From positions 1 through 64,000 of the forward strand of contig DAIDKF010000009.1 in assembly GCA_027450185.1 (NCBI GenBank): 64,000 nucleotides of DNA, given 5' to 3'. Below are positions 8,228-15,992 of the stretch, one piece after another. The position numbers and the translations under genes are program-made. The DNA comes from Granulicella sp. (GTDB lineage Bacteria; Acidobacteriota; Terriglobia; Terriglobales; Acidobacteriaceae). The notes beneath the pieces were generated by a model, which was not told the DNA's origin, did no database searches, and saw nothing but the letters and a program-made list of their open reading frames with translations. Each line of letters begins with the position of its first letter. Within the stretch, counting starts at the first letter, position 1.

Positions 8228-9772
8228 TTATTGGCCCAGATATGCCCGATACCGGCTCTCGACCACGCCCGTATTGCGCGCCAGCTCCAGCTTCGCCACG
8301 TTGTACTGATACAACGACTGCACCAGTTGGGCCTCAGCGCTTGCCACCGACGCCTCCGCATCCACTACCGCCAGATTGTCGTCCACGCCCGACGAAAAAC
8401 GCTCCCGCTCGTCGGCCAGCTCCTGCTGCGCCAGCTCCACGTTGCTCTGCGCCACCTTCACTAACTCGTTTGTTGTGTTCACATCCAGCATCGACGAGCG
8501 AATCTGTGCGTCGATGGTCACGCGCAAATCCGCCTCCTCCTGGCGCAGCGCCGTCAACTGCGCCTCCGCCACATCCTGCTCCCCACGCTGCGCCGCCTCG
8601 CGGAAGATCGGCACATTCAGCGACCCCACAGCCGAGAAATCCCCGTGATACGGCCCCGTCGTCAGGCCAATCACGCCATAGTTCCCATTGAATGCAAGTG
8701 TAGGCAAACGCTGGTACTTAACCGCTTTGACCTCGCGCTGTGTCAAGGCAATCTGCTGCTGCAGACTCAAAAAATCCTTGCGGTGCCGGTACGCCGTAAT
8801 CTTCGCAGCATCCAGATCCATCATCGCCAGTTGCGCAAAGGGTGCAGAATCAGTAAGTTCCAACTTCTGCCCCGCCGGAATCCCTAGAATACGCGCCAGT
8901 TGGATCCGATCCTTCTCCATCTGCGATTGCGCCGCAATCACATCCTGCTCCCGCAGTTGATACTCCACCTGCCCTCGCAGCGCATCCAGATCGGTGCCCA
9001 CTCCCGCCTCATGCTTCTGCTTCGCCTGATCAAAGAGCGTTCGGGCCGACCGCTGCTGCGCCTCGGCGTTGGTCAGATTGGCCTGATCCGCCTGCACCTG
9101 CAGGTAAGACATCCCGACCGTCAGAATCAAGTCGCCATCATCGGTAAGTTTCTTTAAATCAATAACCTTAGCCTCATTCGACGTGCCCCGATACAGTTCG
9201 TAGTCGGGCAAGTTGAAGAGCACCTGACTAGCCCCGATCGAGGCCTGCGTGGTGTTGACTTTGACAACCTGAGAGAAGGAATAACCCGGCGGCAACAGGC
9301 CCAAACTCGCAAAACTGGAGATCAGCGAAGGCTTGAAGCCCATGGCTGCAAGATCAATCTCCTGCGCGCTGCTCTGCGCATTGACGCTCAGATTCGGAAG
9401 CAACGCACTGAGCACCCCCAGCGTATCGCCTTTGACCGCACGCTGATTGGCCCGGTCGTACTTCAGGCGCACATTCCGTTCGAGGCCAATGGAGATCGCA
9501 TCGTCGAGAGATAGCCGTAGCGCGGCATCGCTGGCACGATCCACCGAGAGGCCGCCGGGAGTGGTAAAACTGCCCGCCGGATGGAAGACATACCCTGACC
9601 CTTCCGGTTTTGCAAGTGCCTCATTCTGTGCGGCTATCACGGCGCTTGGCGCTGAAGGCAGCGGCTGTGTTGTCTGTGCACCGATCGGCAGCGCGGTTGC
9701 CCCGCCTAGAGCAATCATCAGCACTCGTGCCAAGCGGTCGAGCCATTTCAAGTTGGAGAGAATCGTTGTCAC
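8228..9772 (-). CDS. TolC-family outer membrane efflux protein
   Basis: 514 residues, signal peptide at the N-terminus (hydrophobic LMIALGGATALPIGAQ). Two long repeated alpha-helical hairpin regions typical of OEP domains carry heptads such as LTNAEAQQRSARTLFDQAKQ and LVKVAQSNVELAQQELADE. The C-terminal half has the SVASAEAQLVQSLYQYNVAKL signature. Trimeric outer-membrane channel of a tripartite pump or type I secretion system. No inner-membrane pump or adaptor gene is adjacent, so its partner must be elsewhere. Length is at the long end for TolC homologues. Confidence 0.9.
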   Translation of the reverse strand: MTTILSNLKWLDRLARVLMIALGGATALPIGAQTTQPLPSAPSAVIAAQNEALAKPEGSGYVFHPAGSFTTPGGLSVDRASDAALRLSLDDAISIGLERNVRLKYDRANQRAVKGDTLGVLSALLPNLSVNAQSSAQEIDLAAMGFKPSLISSFASLGLLPPGYSFSQVVKVNTTQASIGASQVLFNLPDYELYRGTSNEAKVIDLKKLTDDGDLILTVGMSYLQVQADQANLTNAEAQQRSARTLFDQAKQKHEAGVGTDLDALRGQVEYQLREQDVIAAQSQMEKDRIQLARILGIPAGQKLELTDSAPFAQLAMMDLDAAKITAYRHRKDFLSLQQQIALTQREVKAVKYQRLPTLAFNGNYGVIGLTTGPYHGDFSAVGSLNVPIFREAAQRGEQDVAEAQLTALRQEEADLRVTIDAQIRSSMLDVNTTNELVKVAQSNVELAQQELADERERFSSGVDDNLAVVDAEASVASAEAQLVQSLYQYNVAKLELARNTGVVESRYRAYLGQ

Positions 9773-9856
9773 TGCACTCTTAGATTGCCACGCATGGCGT
9801 TGAGATGCGAAATCGTTCAGCTCGCGCTGGGCGAGTCTGATTTCGCCGACGCCCCC

Positions 9857-10576
9857 CTACTCAGGAATGATCTTGACGAAGACGCCGTCAGGAAGAACAG
9901 CGCCGCCCAGCAGGTGAATGGTGCCGCCGCGGGTGAATCCGCGGAGCATGGGCCTAGTTGGACTCACCCGTGCGCCATCTGCTGGGCGTTCCTGCACGCC
10001 GCCAAAGCTGGAATGTGCTGGAGGAGTGGCGGATTTCGCCGGATACGGCGTGGCGCGCACCGGTTGCGAAGGATCGCTGGATTGGCGCGGGCGTTTGGTT
10101 CCGCGATCCATGGCGTCATTTGCGAGTCGATCTGCTGCTTTGTTCTTGTGACGCAGGGCGTGGGTAATCTCGAAGCGTTCTAACTGCGCGATCCGGCGGC
10201 GCGCCTCCTCCCATAGCGGTCGCAGATCAGGCGAATTGACCTTGTACTTGCCCTGAATCTGTTTGACCATGAGTTCAGAGTCGGAGACGACGCGCAGGCG
10301 GCGATGATCGTGATCGAGCGCCCATTGCAGGCAGCCGAGCAGACCGGAGTACTCGGCATAGTTGTTGGTGCGGATGCCGAGGAACTCGGACAACTCGGCC
10401 AGCACCCGCCCAGCCTCGTCCTGCAGAAGCGCACCGTAGCCTGCGGGCCCGGGATTGCCGCGGGCACCGCCGTCGCAGTGGGCGATAACCCAGTCAGTCC
10501 GGGTTTCTGCATGGGCGTCGGGATAGGCACCGGGAGTTGAGTCGTCGGGAAAGAGATTCGCGGAGGATCGGGGCAT
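9857..10576 (-). CDS. rnhA: Ribonuclease HI-family protein with C-terminal extension
   Basis: 239 residues. The central RNase H fold starts at VIAHCDGGARGNPGPAGYGA (first catalytic Asp, GGARGNPG motif), with catalytic Glu in TNNYAEYSGLL, Asp in VVSDSELMVKQ and the last Asp in NKAADRLANDAMD. This is the short, Rv2228c/YpdQ-like type rather than E. coli type (no basic protrusion seen). Cleaves RNA in RNA:DNA hybrids. After the domain comes a Pro/Ser/Arg-rich linker and a hydrophobic C-terminus (GGTIHLLGGAVLPDGVFVKI), about 80 residues of unrecognised extension. I chose ATG 10576, preceded by GGGAG, over the TTG three codons upstream. Confidence 0.88.
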   Translation of the reverse strand: MPRSSANLFPDDSTPGAYPDAHAETRTDWVIAHCDGGARGNPGPAGYGALLQDEAGRVLAELSEFLGIRTNNYAEYSGLLGCLQWALDHDHRRLRVVSDSELMVKQIQGKYKVNSPDLRPLWEEARRRIAQLERFEITHALRHKNKAADRLANDAMDRGTKRPRQSSDPSQPVRATPYPAKSATPPAHSSFGGVQERPADGARVSPTRPMLRGFTRGGTIHLLGGAVLPDGVFVKIIPE

Positions 10577-10665
10577 CGCTCCCAAGTTTACTGTGAACGC
10601 GGAAACTTTCGCGCACTGATGCTTACGTTTGTCGGCGGACGTGCGTCTATCGATGTGTAGTTACC

Positions 10666-10681
10666 CTGACTCCGGAGTCAG
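10666..10681. promoter_or_regulatory. 16-bp perfect palindrome upstream of ECF sigma gene
   Basis: CTGACTCCGGAGTCAG is fully self-complementary. It lies between the divergent RNase HI and ECF sigma genes, 8 bp before a possible ATG at 10689 and 119 bp before the start I prefer. No T-run follows, so it is more likely an operator than a terminator. The binding protein is unknown. Confidence 0.45.
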
Positions 10682-10799
10682 AAATAGTATGAGCAGCAGC
10701 GATGCGATTGTTCTCGTCGGCGATGGCCGTCGGCGTCCCAGCCCCTTCAGCCTTAGCTTGAGCGAGGAGGCAGTGACCGGCGCGGTAAAATCGACGGCA

Positions 10800-11453
10800 A
10801 TGATGCCGAACGCCGCAGCCCAGCCTGGAACCCGTACGAAGCTCACTGCCGAGCAGATGGACGCCCGTCAGCAACAGCGTGCTGAAGATGATGAACTGAT
10901 TCGCGCGGCACAGAAGGGCGACCGCCATGCCTTTGACGCCTTGGTACGGCGTTACGACCGCAGCGTGTTGCGACTCGCACTGCACATGCTCGGCAACGAG
11001 CAGGATGCGCAGGATGTTCACCAGGAGGCCTTCTTGAAGGCTTATCGTCACCTGTCGAACTTCCGTTTTGAGTGCTCGTTCTACACCTGGCTGTATCGCA
11101 TCGTGACGAACCTGTGCCTGGATCAATTGCGCAGGCGCAAGAGTCGGCGCGAGGAGCCCTCAACGACCCTGGACGGCACTGGCGACGAGATCGATCTGCT
11201 GGCGAATTTGACCGACGGGCGTGCCAGCGCAAACCCGGCCCGGGAACTGGAACGGAAGACGATGAACACGGCGATTCAGGATGCTTTGAACGAGTTGACG
11301 CCACGCGAGCGCACCGTGTTTGAGCTGAAGCACTATCAAGGATTGAAGTTGAGAACGATTGGCGAGATGCTTTCGACGACCGAAGAGACAGCCAAGAATA
11401 CGCTGTTCCGCGCCACCCGGAAGCTGCGGGCAAAGCTCGCCGATACAAGGTAA
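10800..11453 (+). CDS. ECF (extracytoplasmic function) sigma factor
   Basis: 217 residues. Region 2: ELIRAAQKGDRHAFDALVRRY, then DAQDVHQEAFLKAYRHLSNF and FYTWLYRIVTNLCLDQLRRR (regions 2.2-2.4). Region 4: LNELTPRERTVFELKHYQG and a recognition helix in LRTIGEMLSTTEETAKNTLF. This is the RpoE-like layout. Several start codons are in frame (10629, 10689, 10800, 10803); none has a clear ribosome site. I chose the one leaving a typical short N-terminus. It is followed by its likely anti-sigma factor 116 bp downstream and a PDZ protein, forming one operon. Confidence 0.9.
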   Translation: MMPNAAAQPGTRTKLTAEQMDARQQQRAEDDELIRAAQKGDRHAFDALVRRYDRSVLRLALHMLGNEQDAQDVHQEAFLKAYRHLSNFRFECSFYTWLYRIVTNLCLDQLRRRKSRREEPSTTLDGTGDEIDLLANLTDGRASANPARELERKTMNTAIQDALNELTPRERTVFELKHYQGLKLRTIGEMLSTTEETAKNTLFRATRKLRAKLADTR

Positions 11454-11569
11454 GGAACACGAGGTACGATCGGGCCATTAGTGGGCAAGTAAGGCTGGTA
11501 AGTAAAGCTAAAGACCCGCATAAGGCAAACAAAAGCCGCAGGACATTCGAGGCCGTAGAGGTACGCAAT

Positions 11570-12535
11570 ATGAAGTGTGAAAATGCACAGCAAAACATCG
11601 TTCTGGCGCAGTACGGAGAATTGCCGGATGAGTTGCAATTTCCTTTAGAGCAGCATCTGGGAGCGTGTGAGGACTGTCGCCGCGAATGGAACGCACTGAT
11701 GGCGCTCAGCGAGGAGCTGGCATTGACGCCGATGGTGGAGCCCTCACCGAATCTGCTGGCAGCATCGCGCATGCGGCTGGACGAAGCGCTCGATACGATT
11801 CCTCCACAGTCACTCTCTCAGCGCTTCTTTGGTAATGCATTTCGCTGGCTGGGATTTCTTCAGGGAGCTCCGGCGCTGGCCACCTTGCTGCTGGGCGTAG
11901 GGTTTATCGGCGGGAATTTCATTGCCAAATATGAGGCCGCGCGCGCTCCTCAGTTGCCGAGGCCCGTCATTTTATCGAATGCCGCGGACGGTGCCATTGC
12001 GAATGTCTCGGGCATTGTGCAGACGCCGAACTCCGAGCTGGTGCAGGTGAAGTACAACCGCCTGGTGCCGGAGATGGTCCAGGGTTCGCTCGATGATCCC
12101 CAGATTCGCCAACTGCTGTTGCTGGGCACGAAGCTGGCGACAAACAATGATGTTCATGCCGACTCCGTCGCGCTGCTGGCAAGTGAGTGCCGCGCGGGGC
12201 ACAGCTGCGAAGCCGGCAATGACGGAACCAATGAGATTCGCGCCACACTTGTGTCGTCACTGCGCAATGACAAGAGCCCAGTAGTGCGGTTGAAGGCGCT
12301 CGATGGACTCCAGCCCTACGTGGCGCAGGATGAACATGTGCGCGATGCTGTTCTGGATGCGCTGCTGTATGACAAGAACGCAGAGGTGCGGGCACAGGCG
12401 ATCTCGATGCTCACGCCGGTGCAGGCCGACTCCAGCGTGCGCCAGGTACTGAGAACGGTTTCGTCTCAGGATGCGAACCCTGCAATCCGCAATGCGTCGT
12501 TCCAAGTGCTGCAGGGATCGGCAGATATCCAGTAG
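11570..12535 (+). CDS. Zinc-finger anti-sigma factor with C-terminal HEAT repeats
   Basis: 321 residues. The N-terminus CENAQQNIVLAQYGELPDEL with HLGACEDCRREW gives an H-x3-C-x2-C motif plus upstream Cys, the zf-HC2 ZAS domain that holds ECF sigma factors. A single membrane helix lies near residues 100-118 (LATLLLGVGFIGGNFIA). The periplasmic part ends in two or three HEAT-like repeats (SPVVRLKALDGLQPYV and NAEVRAQAISMLTPV), an uncommon sensor arm for an anti-sigma factor. Its stop codon is immediately followed by the ATG of the PDZ gene (TAGATG), implying coupled translation. Confidence 0.82.
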   Translation: MKCENAQQNIVLAQYGELPDELQFPLEQHLGACEDCRREWNALMALSEELALTPMVEPSPNLLAASRMRLDEALDTIPPQSLSQRFFGNAFRWLGFLQGAPALATLLLGVGFIGGNFIAKYEAARAPQLPRPVILSNAADGAIANVSGIVQTPNSELVQVKYNRLVPEMVQGSLDDPQIRQLLLLGTKLATNNDVHADSVALLASECRAGHSCEAGNDGTNEIRATLVSSLRNDKSPVVRLKALDGLQPYVAQDEHVRDAVLDALLYDKNAEVRAQAISMLTPVQADSSVRQVLRTVSSQDANPAIRNASFQVLQGSADIQ

Positions 12536-13573
12536 ATGCGCATGCTGCGGGTGGCGATGAGGCACACGATCGAATTCGGTGGGCTGGCCCAGTCGCGGAG
12601 CGTTGGTGCCCAACCACGTACCTGTGCGGGGTCCGTGGTTGGGCTGATGCTGGCGGGTGTGCTCGTGGTCTGGGCAACTGTGGCTCGATCTGAGAGCTTT
12701 GCGTGGGCTCCAGCAAGGCAGGGGGGGAGTATTTCGGCTTCCCACGCGAACCCTGCGAAGGGAATTCCATCTCATGCTCCCGGATACTTAGGCATTCTTT
12801 TTCAAAACCTTAGCGACGAACAGGTTGCAGCGTTGCACCTGAAGGCCGGATGCGGGGTTGAGATTGTGATGGTGGATCATGATGGGCCGGCGGGGAAGGC
12901 AGGGTTGAGGCCGCATGATGTGATTGTTAGCTTAAATGGGCAAAATGTTGCGGGTGCGGAGGGTTTGCGGCGGATGATTCATGACGCCGGGGTGGGTAGT
13001 GCGGTGGCTCTGGTGGTGCTGCGGGACGACTCGCAACTTGTTGTTAATGTGCAGCTTGCATATCGCGGGGAGGTGGAACGAGAGGCTGTGGCGCGGATGG
13101 CGGCGGCGGACCCTCCAGCCGAGGCCGATGCACCGGGGATGGAGGGGGCTGGGGAGGGCGATGTGGGCGGCCAGGTGGCGGCGGAGACGCCTTCCCGGAG
13201 CAAGAGTTTTTTACTGCAAATGCTTCATAGTACACCGTTTACAGGCCTGATACTGGAGGGGATGGAGCCCCAGTTGGCGGGATTTTTCGGGGCCCCGGCG
13301 GGGGTGGGATTGCTGGTGGATACGGTGACGCCGAACAGTCCGGCGGCGGCGGCAGGATTGAGGGCCGGGGATGTGATCTTAAAGGCTGATTCTGTTGGAG
13401 TTAAGACGACAGGGGAGTGGGTGCGGCGGCTCCAGGCGAGCCGCGGACGAGGGATTGCGCTGGTGGTGCTGCGGGACAAGCAGGAACTGCGTATGATGTT
13501 GATTCCAGAGCTTAAACGACACTCCGTGGTGGTTTGGCCCATGCTGCGGGCTGCGCCGCCGACGCTGGCCTGA
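12536..13573 (+). CDS. Secreted/anchored protein with two PDZ domains
   Basis: 345 residues. An N-terminal hydrophobic segment (about 34-50) is followed by PDZ 1 (GYLGILFQNLSDEQV to LVVLRDDSQLVVNVQL), an Ala/Glu/Gly-rich linker with no trypsin-like or other protease domain, and PDZ 2 (APAGVGLLVDTVTPNSPAAA to LVVLRDKQELRMML). PDZ domains bind protein C-termini; in envelope-stress circuits they regulate DegS/RseP-type proteolysis. Lying directly after a sigma/anti-sigma pair, it may present misfolded-protein signals to them, but that is inference. The start could also be the Met seven codons later. Confidence 0.85.
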   Translation: MRMLRVAMRHTIEFGGLAQSRSVGAQPRTCAGSVVGLMLAGVLVVWATVARSESFAWAPARQGGSISASHANPAKGIPSHAPGYLGILFQNLSDEQVAALHLKAGCGVEIVMVDHDGPAGKAGLRPHDVIVSLNGQNVAGAEGLRRMIHDAGVGSAVALVVLRDDSQLVVNVQLAYRGEVEREAVARMAAADPPAEADAPGMEGAGEGDVGGQVAAETPSRSKSFLLQMLHSTPFTGLILEGMEPQLAGFFGAPAGVGLLVDTVTPNSPAAAAGLRAGDVILKADSVGVKTTGEWVRRLQASRGRGIALVVLRDKQELRMMLIPELKRHSVVVWPMLRAAPPTLA

Positions 13574-13621
13574 GCGCGGCAACGCCTGCTTCAGCCGCAG
13601 ATGTTGCGATTTCGTGTAGGC

Positions 13622-13662
13622 CTCAACGCAATTCTGGGTTGCAAATCGACACTCTCAACACG
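13622..13662. repeat. Right arm of the 41-bp inverted repeat pair
   Basis: The reverse complement carries GCAACCCAGAATTGCGTTGA and CGTGTTGAGAGTG with the same 7-bp spacing as the arm at 8168-8208; 34 bases in the two blocks are identical. It lies 48 bp after the PDZ gene, so the pair encloses exactly TolC, RNase HI and the sigma/anti-sigma/PDZ operon. Confidence 0.8.
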
Positions 13663-13742
13663 ATTTTGATACGCACACCTTCAAGCACGCAAGGTTTTTG
13701 CGCGGAGACCCTGCCGGGGGGAAAGTTCGACCCAGAGTGCGA

Positions 13743-14177
13743 CTATTTTTTGACGGCGGCAGGCTTGCCTTCCTGGACGTAGTTCTTGTTCCAGGAGGGG
13801 ATCTCGGCGACGTAGGCGCCGGGCTTCTCGATGACGCACTGGCAGCCGAGGCGGGAGTTGAGCTGAAGGCCGGGGGAGAGTTCGAGGCGATCGAGCTCGA
13901 GGTCTTCGGCCTCGGAGACGCCCTCGGCACCCTGCTTCAAAAAGATGTGGCAGGTGGTGCAGGCGGCGACGCCACCACAGGCGTGGTCGAGGAAGATGCC
14001 GTAGTTCTCTGCAACGTCGAGGAAGCTCATGGGCTGGCCGTGGCCCTCGTAGGGGAGAGAGTTGAAGGGGAACTCGACGGTCCTGTTTTCGGGTTCGAAG
14101 GTGACGCGGACCATGTTCTCGGCGGGAGGCTTGGAGAGGTCGACTACGGGGAGAGAGGTGGATTCGTGATCTGACAT
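13743..14177 (-). CDS. fdx: ISC-type [2Fe-2S] ferredoxin
   Basis: 144 residues. Cluster ligands are C-x5-C-x2-C (HACGGVAACTTCH) and a fourth Cys in LGCQCVIE. The ACTTCH wording and the adrenodoxin-like spacing are characteristic of the Fdx of ISC assembly, which delivers electrons to IscS/IscU during cluster formation. It is somewhat longer than E. coli Fdx (111), with an extra N-terminus and a Lys/Ala-rich tail. All other isc genes of the window lie on the same strand 30-42 kb upstream in reading direction, and this is the gene that would follow hscA in the classical operon. Confidence 0.85.
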   Translation of the reverse strand: MSDHESTSLPVVDLSKPPAENMVRVTFEPENRTVEFPFNSLPYEGHGQPMSFLDVAENYGIFLDHACGGVAACTTCHIFLKQGAEGVSEAEDLELDRLELSPGLQLNSRLGCQCVIEKPGAYVAEIPSWNKNYVQEGKPAAVKK

Positions 14178-14380
14178 GGCATCTCCAGTTTAGTGCTTGC
14201 GGAGGGGATCGCGCAGGGGAATGCAAAGAATAGCGGGGTGTTGCAGATCCTGGAGCCAGCAGTGGATGAGGGCCAGTGCGAATGCGAGGGCTTTTCGCTT
14301 CCAGCCAGAGGGTGCGCGATGGTTGGCGGATTGGGTTGAGGGCGTGCGGAGGGGAAGAGTTGCGCGATAGTCTGGTGGGT

Positions 14381-15316
14381 ATGACGGGTGCGCGGCGAAC
14401 GCTGGGGGTGATGGCAGTGGGGGCGGCGGTGGTGGGGCTTGTGGCCCAGGCGATCCGGCCGTCGCTGGGGAGGCCGGAGGGTCCGCGGGTGGAGATGGCT
14501 GTGCCTCCGCAGGTGAGAGAGATTCTGGTGAGACGGTGCTATGCGTGCCATTCGGACGAGCCGCGGCTGGTGTGGTGGGATGAGGCGGCGCCGATGTACT
14601 GGGTGGTGGCGTCGGATGTGCAGAGGGCGAGGGCGGCGGTGAACTACTCGGAGATGGGGACGAAGCCGCTGGCGACGCAGCGGGCGGTGCTGTTTGAGTC
14701 GGTGAACCAGATCGAGCTGGGAGCGATGCCGTTGAGGATTTATCTGCTGGGGCATCCTGATGCGGAGGTGACCGCAGAGGAGTTGGCTACGCTGAAGAAG
14801 TACCTTGCGCCGTTTGCAACAGGACCGGCGAGTGCAGGAGCGGGGGCGAGCGAGAGTGCGCACGAAGACGTGACGGAGGCCGCCGGGCCTTCGCCGAATG
14901 GTGTGCCGTTTCTGCCGGGGTTTGCGAACTGGCGCGTGATCAGCACGACGGACAGAGGAGACGATCACACGCTGCGGATGATTACGGGCAATGAGATTGC
15001 GATGCGGGCGATTGCGGCGCATCAACTGCCGTCGTGGCCGGAGGGTGCGGCGTTTGCGAAGAGCACGTGGCAGGCTGTGGATGATGGGCATGGGCGGCTG
15101 GTGCCGGGGAAGTTTTTGCAGGTGGAGTTTATGGAGAAGCATCGCGTGCAGTACGCGGGCACGGGGGGATGGGGATTTGCGCGGTTCGTTGGAGCGGATC
15201 TGAAGCCGTATGGGAAGGACGCACACTTCGAGAATGAGTGCCTGGGCTGCCATGAGCCGGTGCGCGATAACGACTACGTGTTTACGCTGCCGCTGCCGAG
15301 GGGGTCAGAGCGATGA
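14381..15316 (+). CDS. Heme-binding-domain / cytochrome P460-type c-type cytochrome
   Basis: 311 residues with an N-terminal signal anchor (LGVMAVGAAVVGLVAQAI). An N-terminal heme-binding domain has CYACH near residue 50 and the typical WWDEAAPMYWVVASDVQRAR stretch. A C-terminal P460-like domain has FANWRVISTTDRGDDHTLR and a second heme site CLGCH in ENECLGCHEPV. So two c-type hemes, periplasmic. P460-family proteins oxidise hydroxylamine or NO-related compounds in some bacteria, but most are uncharacterised. The start is uncertain; 14381 was picked because the signal sequence starts there. It overlaps the next gene by ATGA. Confidence 0.75.
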   Translation: MTGARRTLGVMAVGAAVVGLVAQAIRPSLGRPEGPRVEMAVPPQVREILVRRCYACHSDEPRLVWWDEAAPMYWVVASDVQRARAAVNYSEMGTKPLATQRAVLFESVNQIELGAMPLRIYLLGHPDAEVTAEELATLKKYLAPFATGPASAGAGASESAHEDVTEAAGPSPNGVPFLPGFANWRVISTTDRGDDHTLRMITGNEIAMRAIAAHQLPSWPEGAAFAKSTWQAVDDGHGRLVPGKFLQVEFMEKHRVQYAGTGGWGFARFVGADLKPYGKDAHFENECLGCHEPVRDNDYVFTLPLPRGSER

Positions 15317-15795
15317 GAATGCGCGTAGTTGGGTGCGTGGTGATGCTGGCGATGGTTTGCGGCTGCAAGGGGAAGAAGATTGCCGATGCGGATTTGTATA
15401 ACGTGCAGGCTGCGCTGACGACGGGGTTGCCGTATCCGGTGCTGGAGTGGCGGGCGATAACGACGGCGGTGAATCGCGGGCGTGAGGACGGCGAGGGGAC
15501 CGCGGAGGCGACAATGGATACGCTGTTTGGAAACGATGCGGCAGTGGCGGCGGCGAGGGCGGGGACGGCGTATCCGGCGGGTGCGGTGCTGGGATTGGTG
15601 ACGTGGCGGGAGCGCGAGGACCCGCACTGGTTCGGAGCGCGGATTCCGGGTGCGGTGGTGTCAGTGGATTTTGTGGTGGTGGGCGCGACGACGGTGTGCC
15701 GGGAGTTTGCAGGGGAGCCGCTGCGGGAGGTGACGAACTGCGGCGCGAAGAGAGCCGCGGAGATGGAAGGGATGAAGGCGGCCTGGACGCCGTAA
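15313..15795 (+). CDS. P460-like lipoprotein without c-type heme motif
   Basis: 160 residues starting inside the stop of the upstream cytochrome gene (ATGA). The N-terminus MRMRVVGCVVMLAMVCGCKG is a short signal ending in a lipobox-like VCGC, so a lipoprotein is likely. The body, with AGAVLGLVTWREREDPHWFG and a Phe/Val-rich core, resembles the P460 fold, but there is no CXXCH. Function unknown; the overlap indicates that the two proteins work together. The family assignment is tentative. Confidence 0.6.
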   Translation: MRMRVVGCVVMLAMVCGCKGKKIADADLYNVQAALTTGLPYPVLEWRAITTAVNRGREDGEGTAEATMDTLFGNDAAVAAARAGTAYPAGAVLGLVTWREREDPHWFGARIPGAVVSVDFVVVGATTVCREFAGEPLREVTNCGAKRAAEMEGMKAAWTP

Positions 15796-15992
15796 GAATG
15801 CGGGCGGAGCAGCGTGGGGTGGAGGAACGGGTGCAGCCTGCGGAGAGGGCGCGGCAGGGGTGCTCGCTTGACAGATTGATTCGCCGCTCGCAGACTACTT
15901 GCCAGTGAGAGTTGGCTCACGAACATGCGCTCACCCTCATAGAGCTGGCTTCGGCAACGGGGTTGGCGCGGCGCAGGCCGTGGGAGCAGACT

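Noticed and set aside
15905-15920. GTGAG-N6-CTCAC dyad before the SQR-like gene as a further member of the operator set
   Set aside because: Spacing differs from the N4 pattern and no -10 box lies at activator distance, so it was left out of the regulon proposal.
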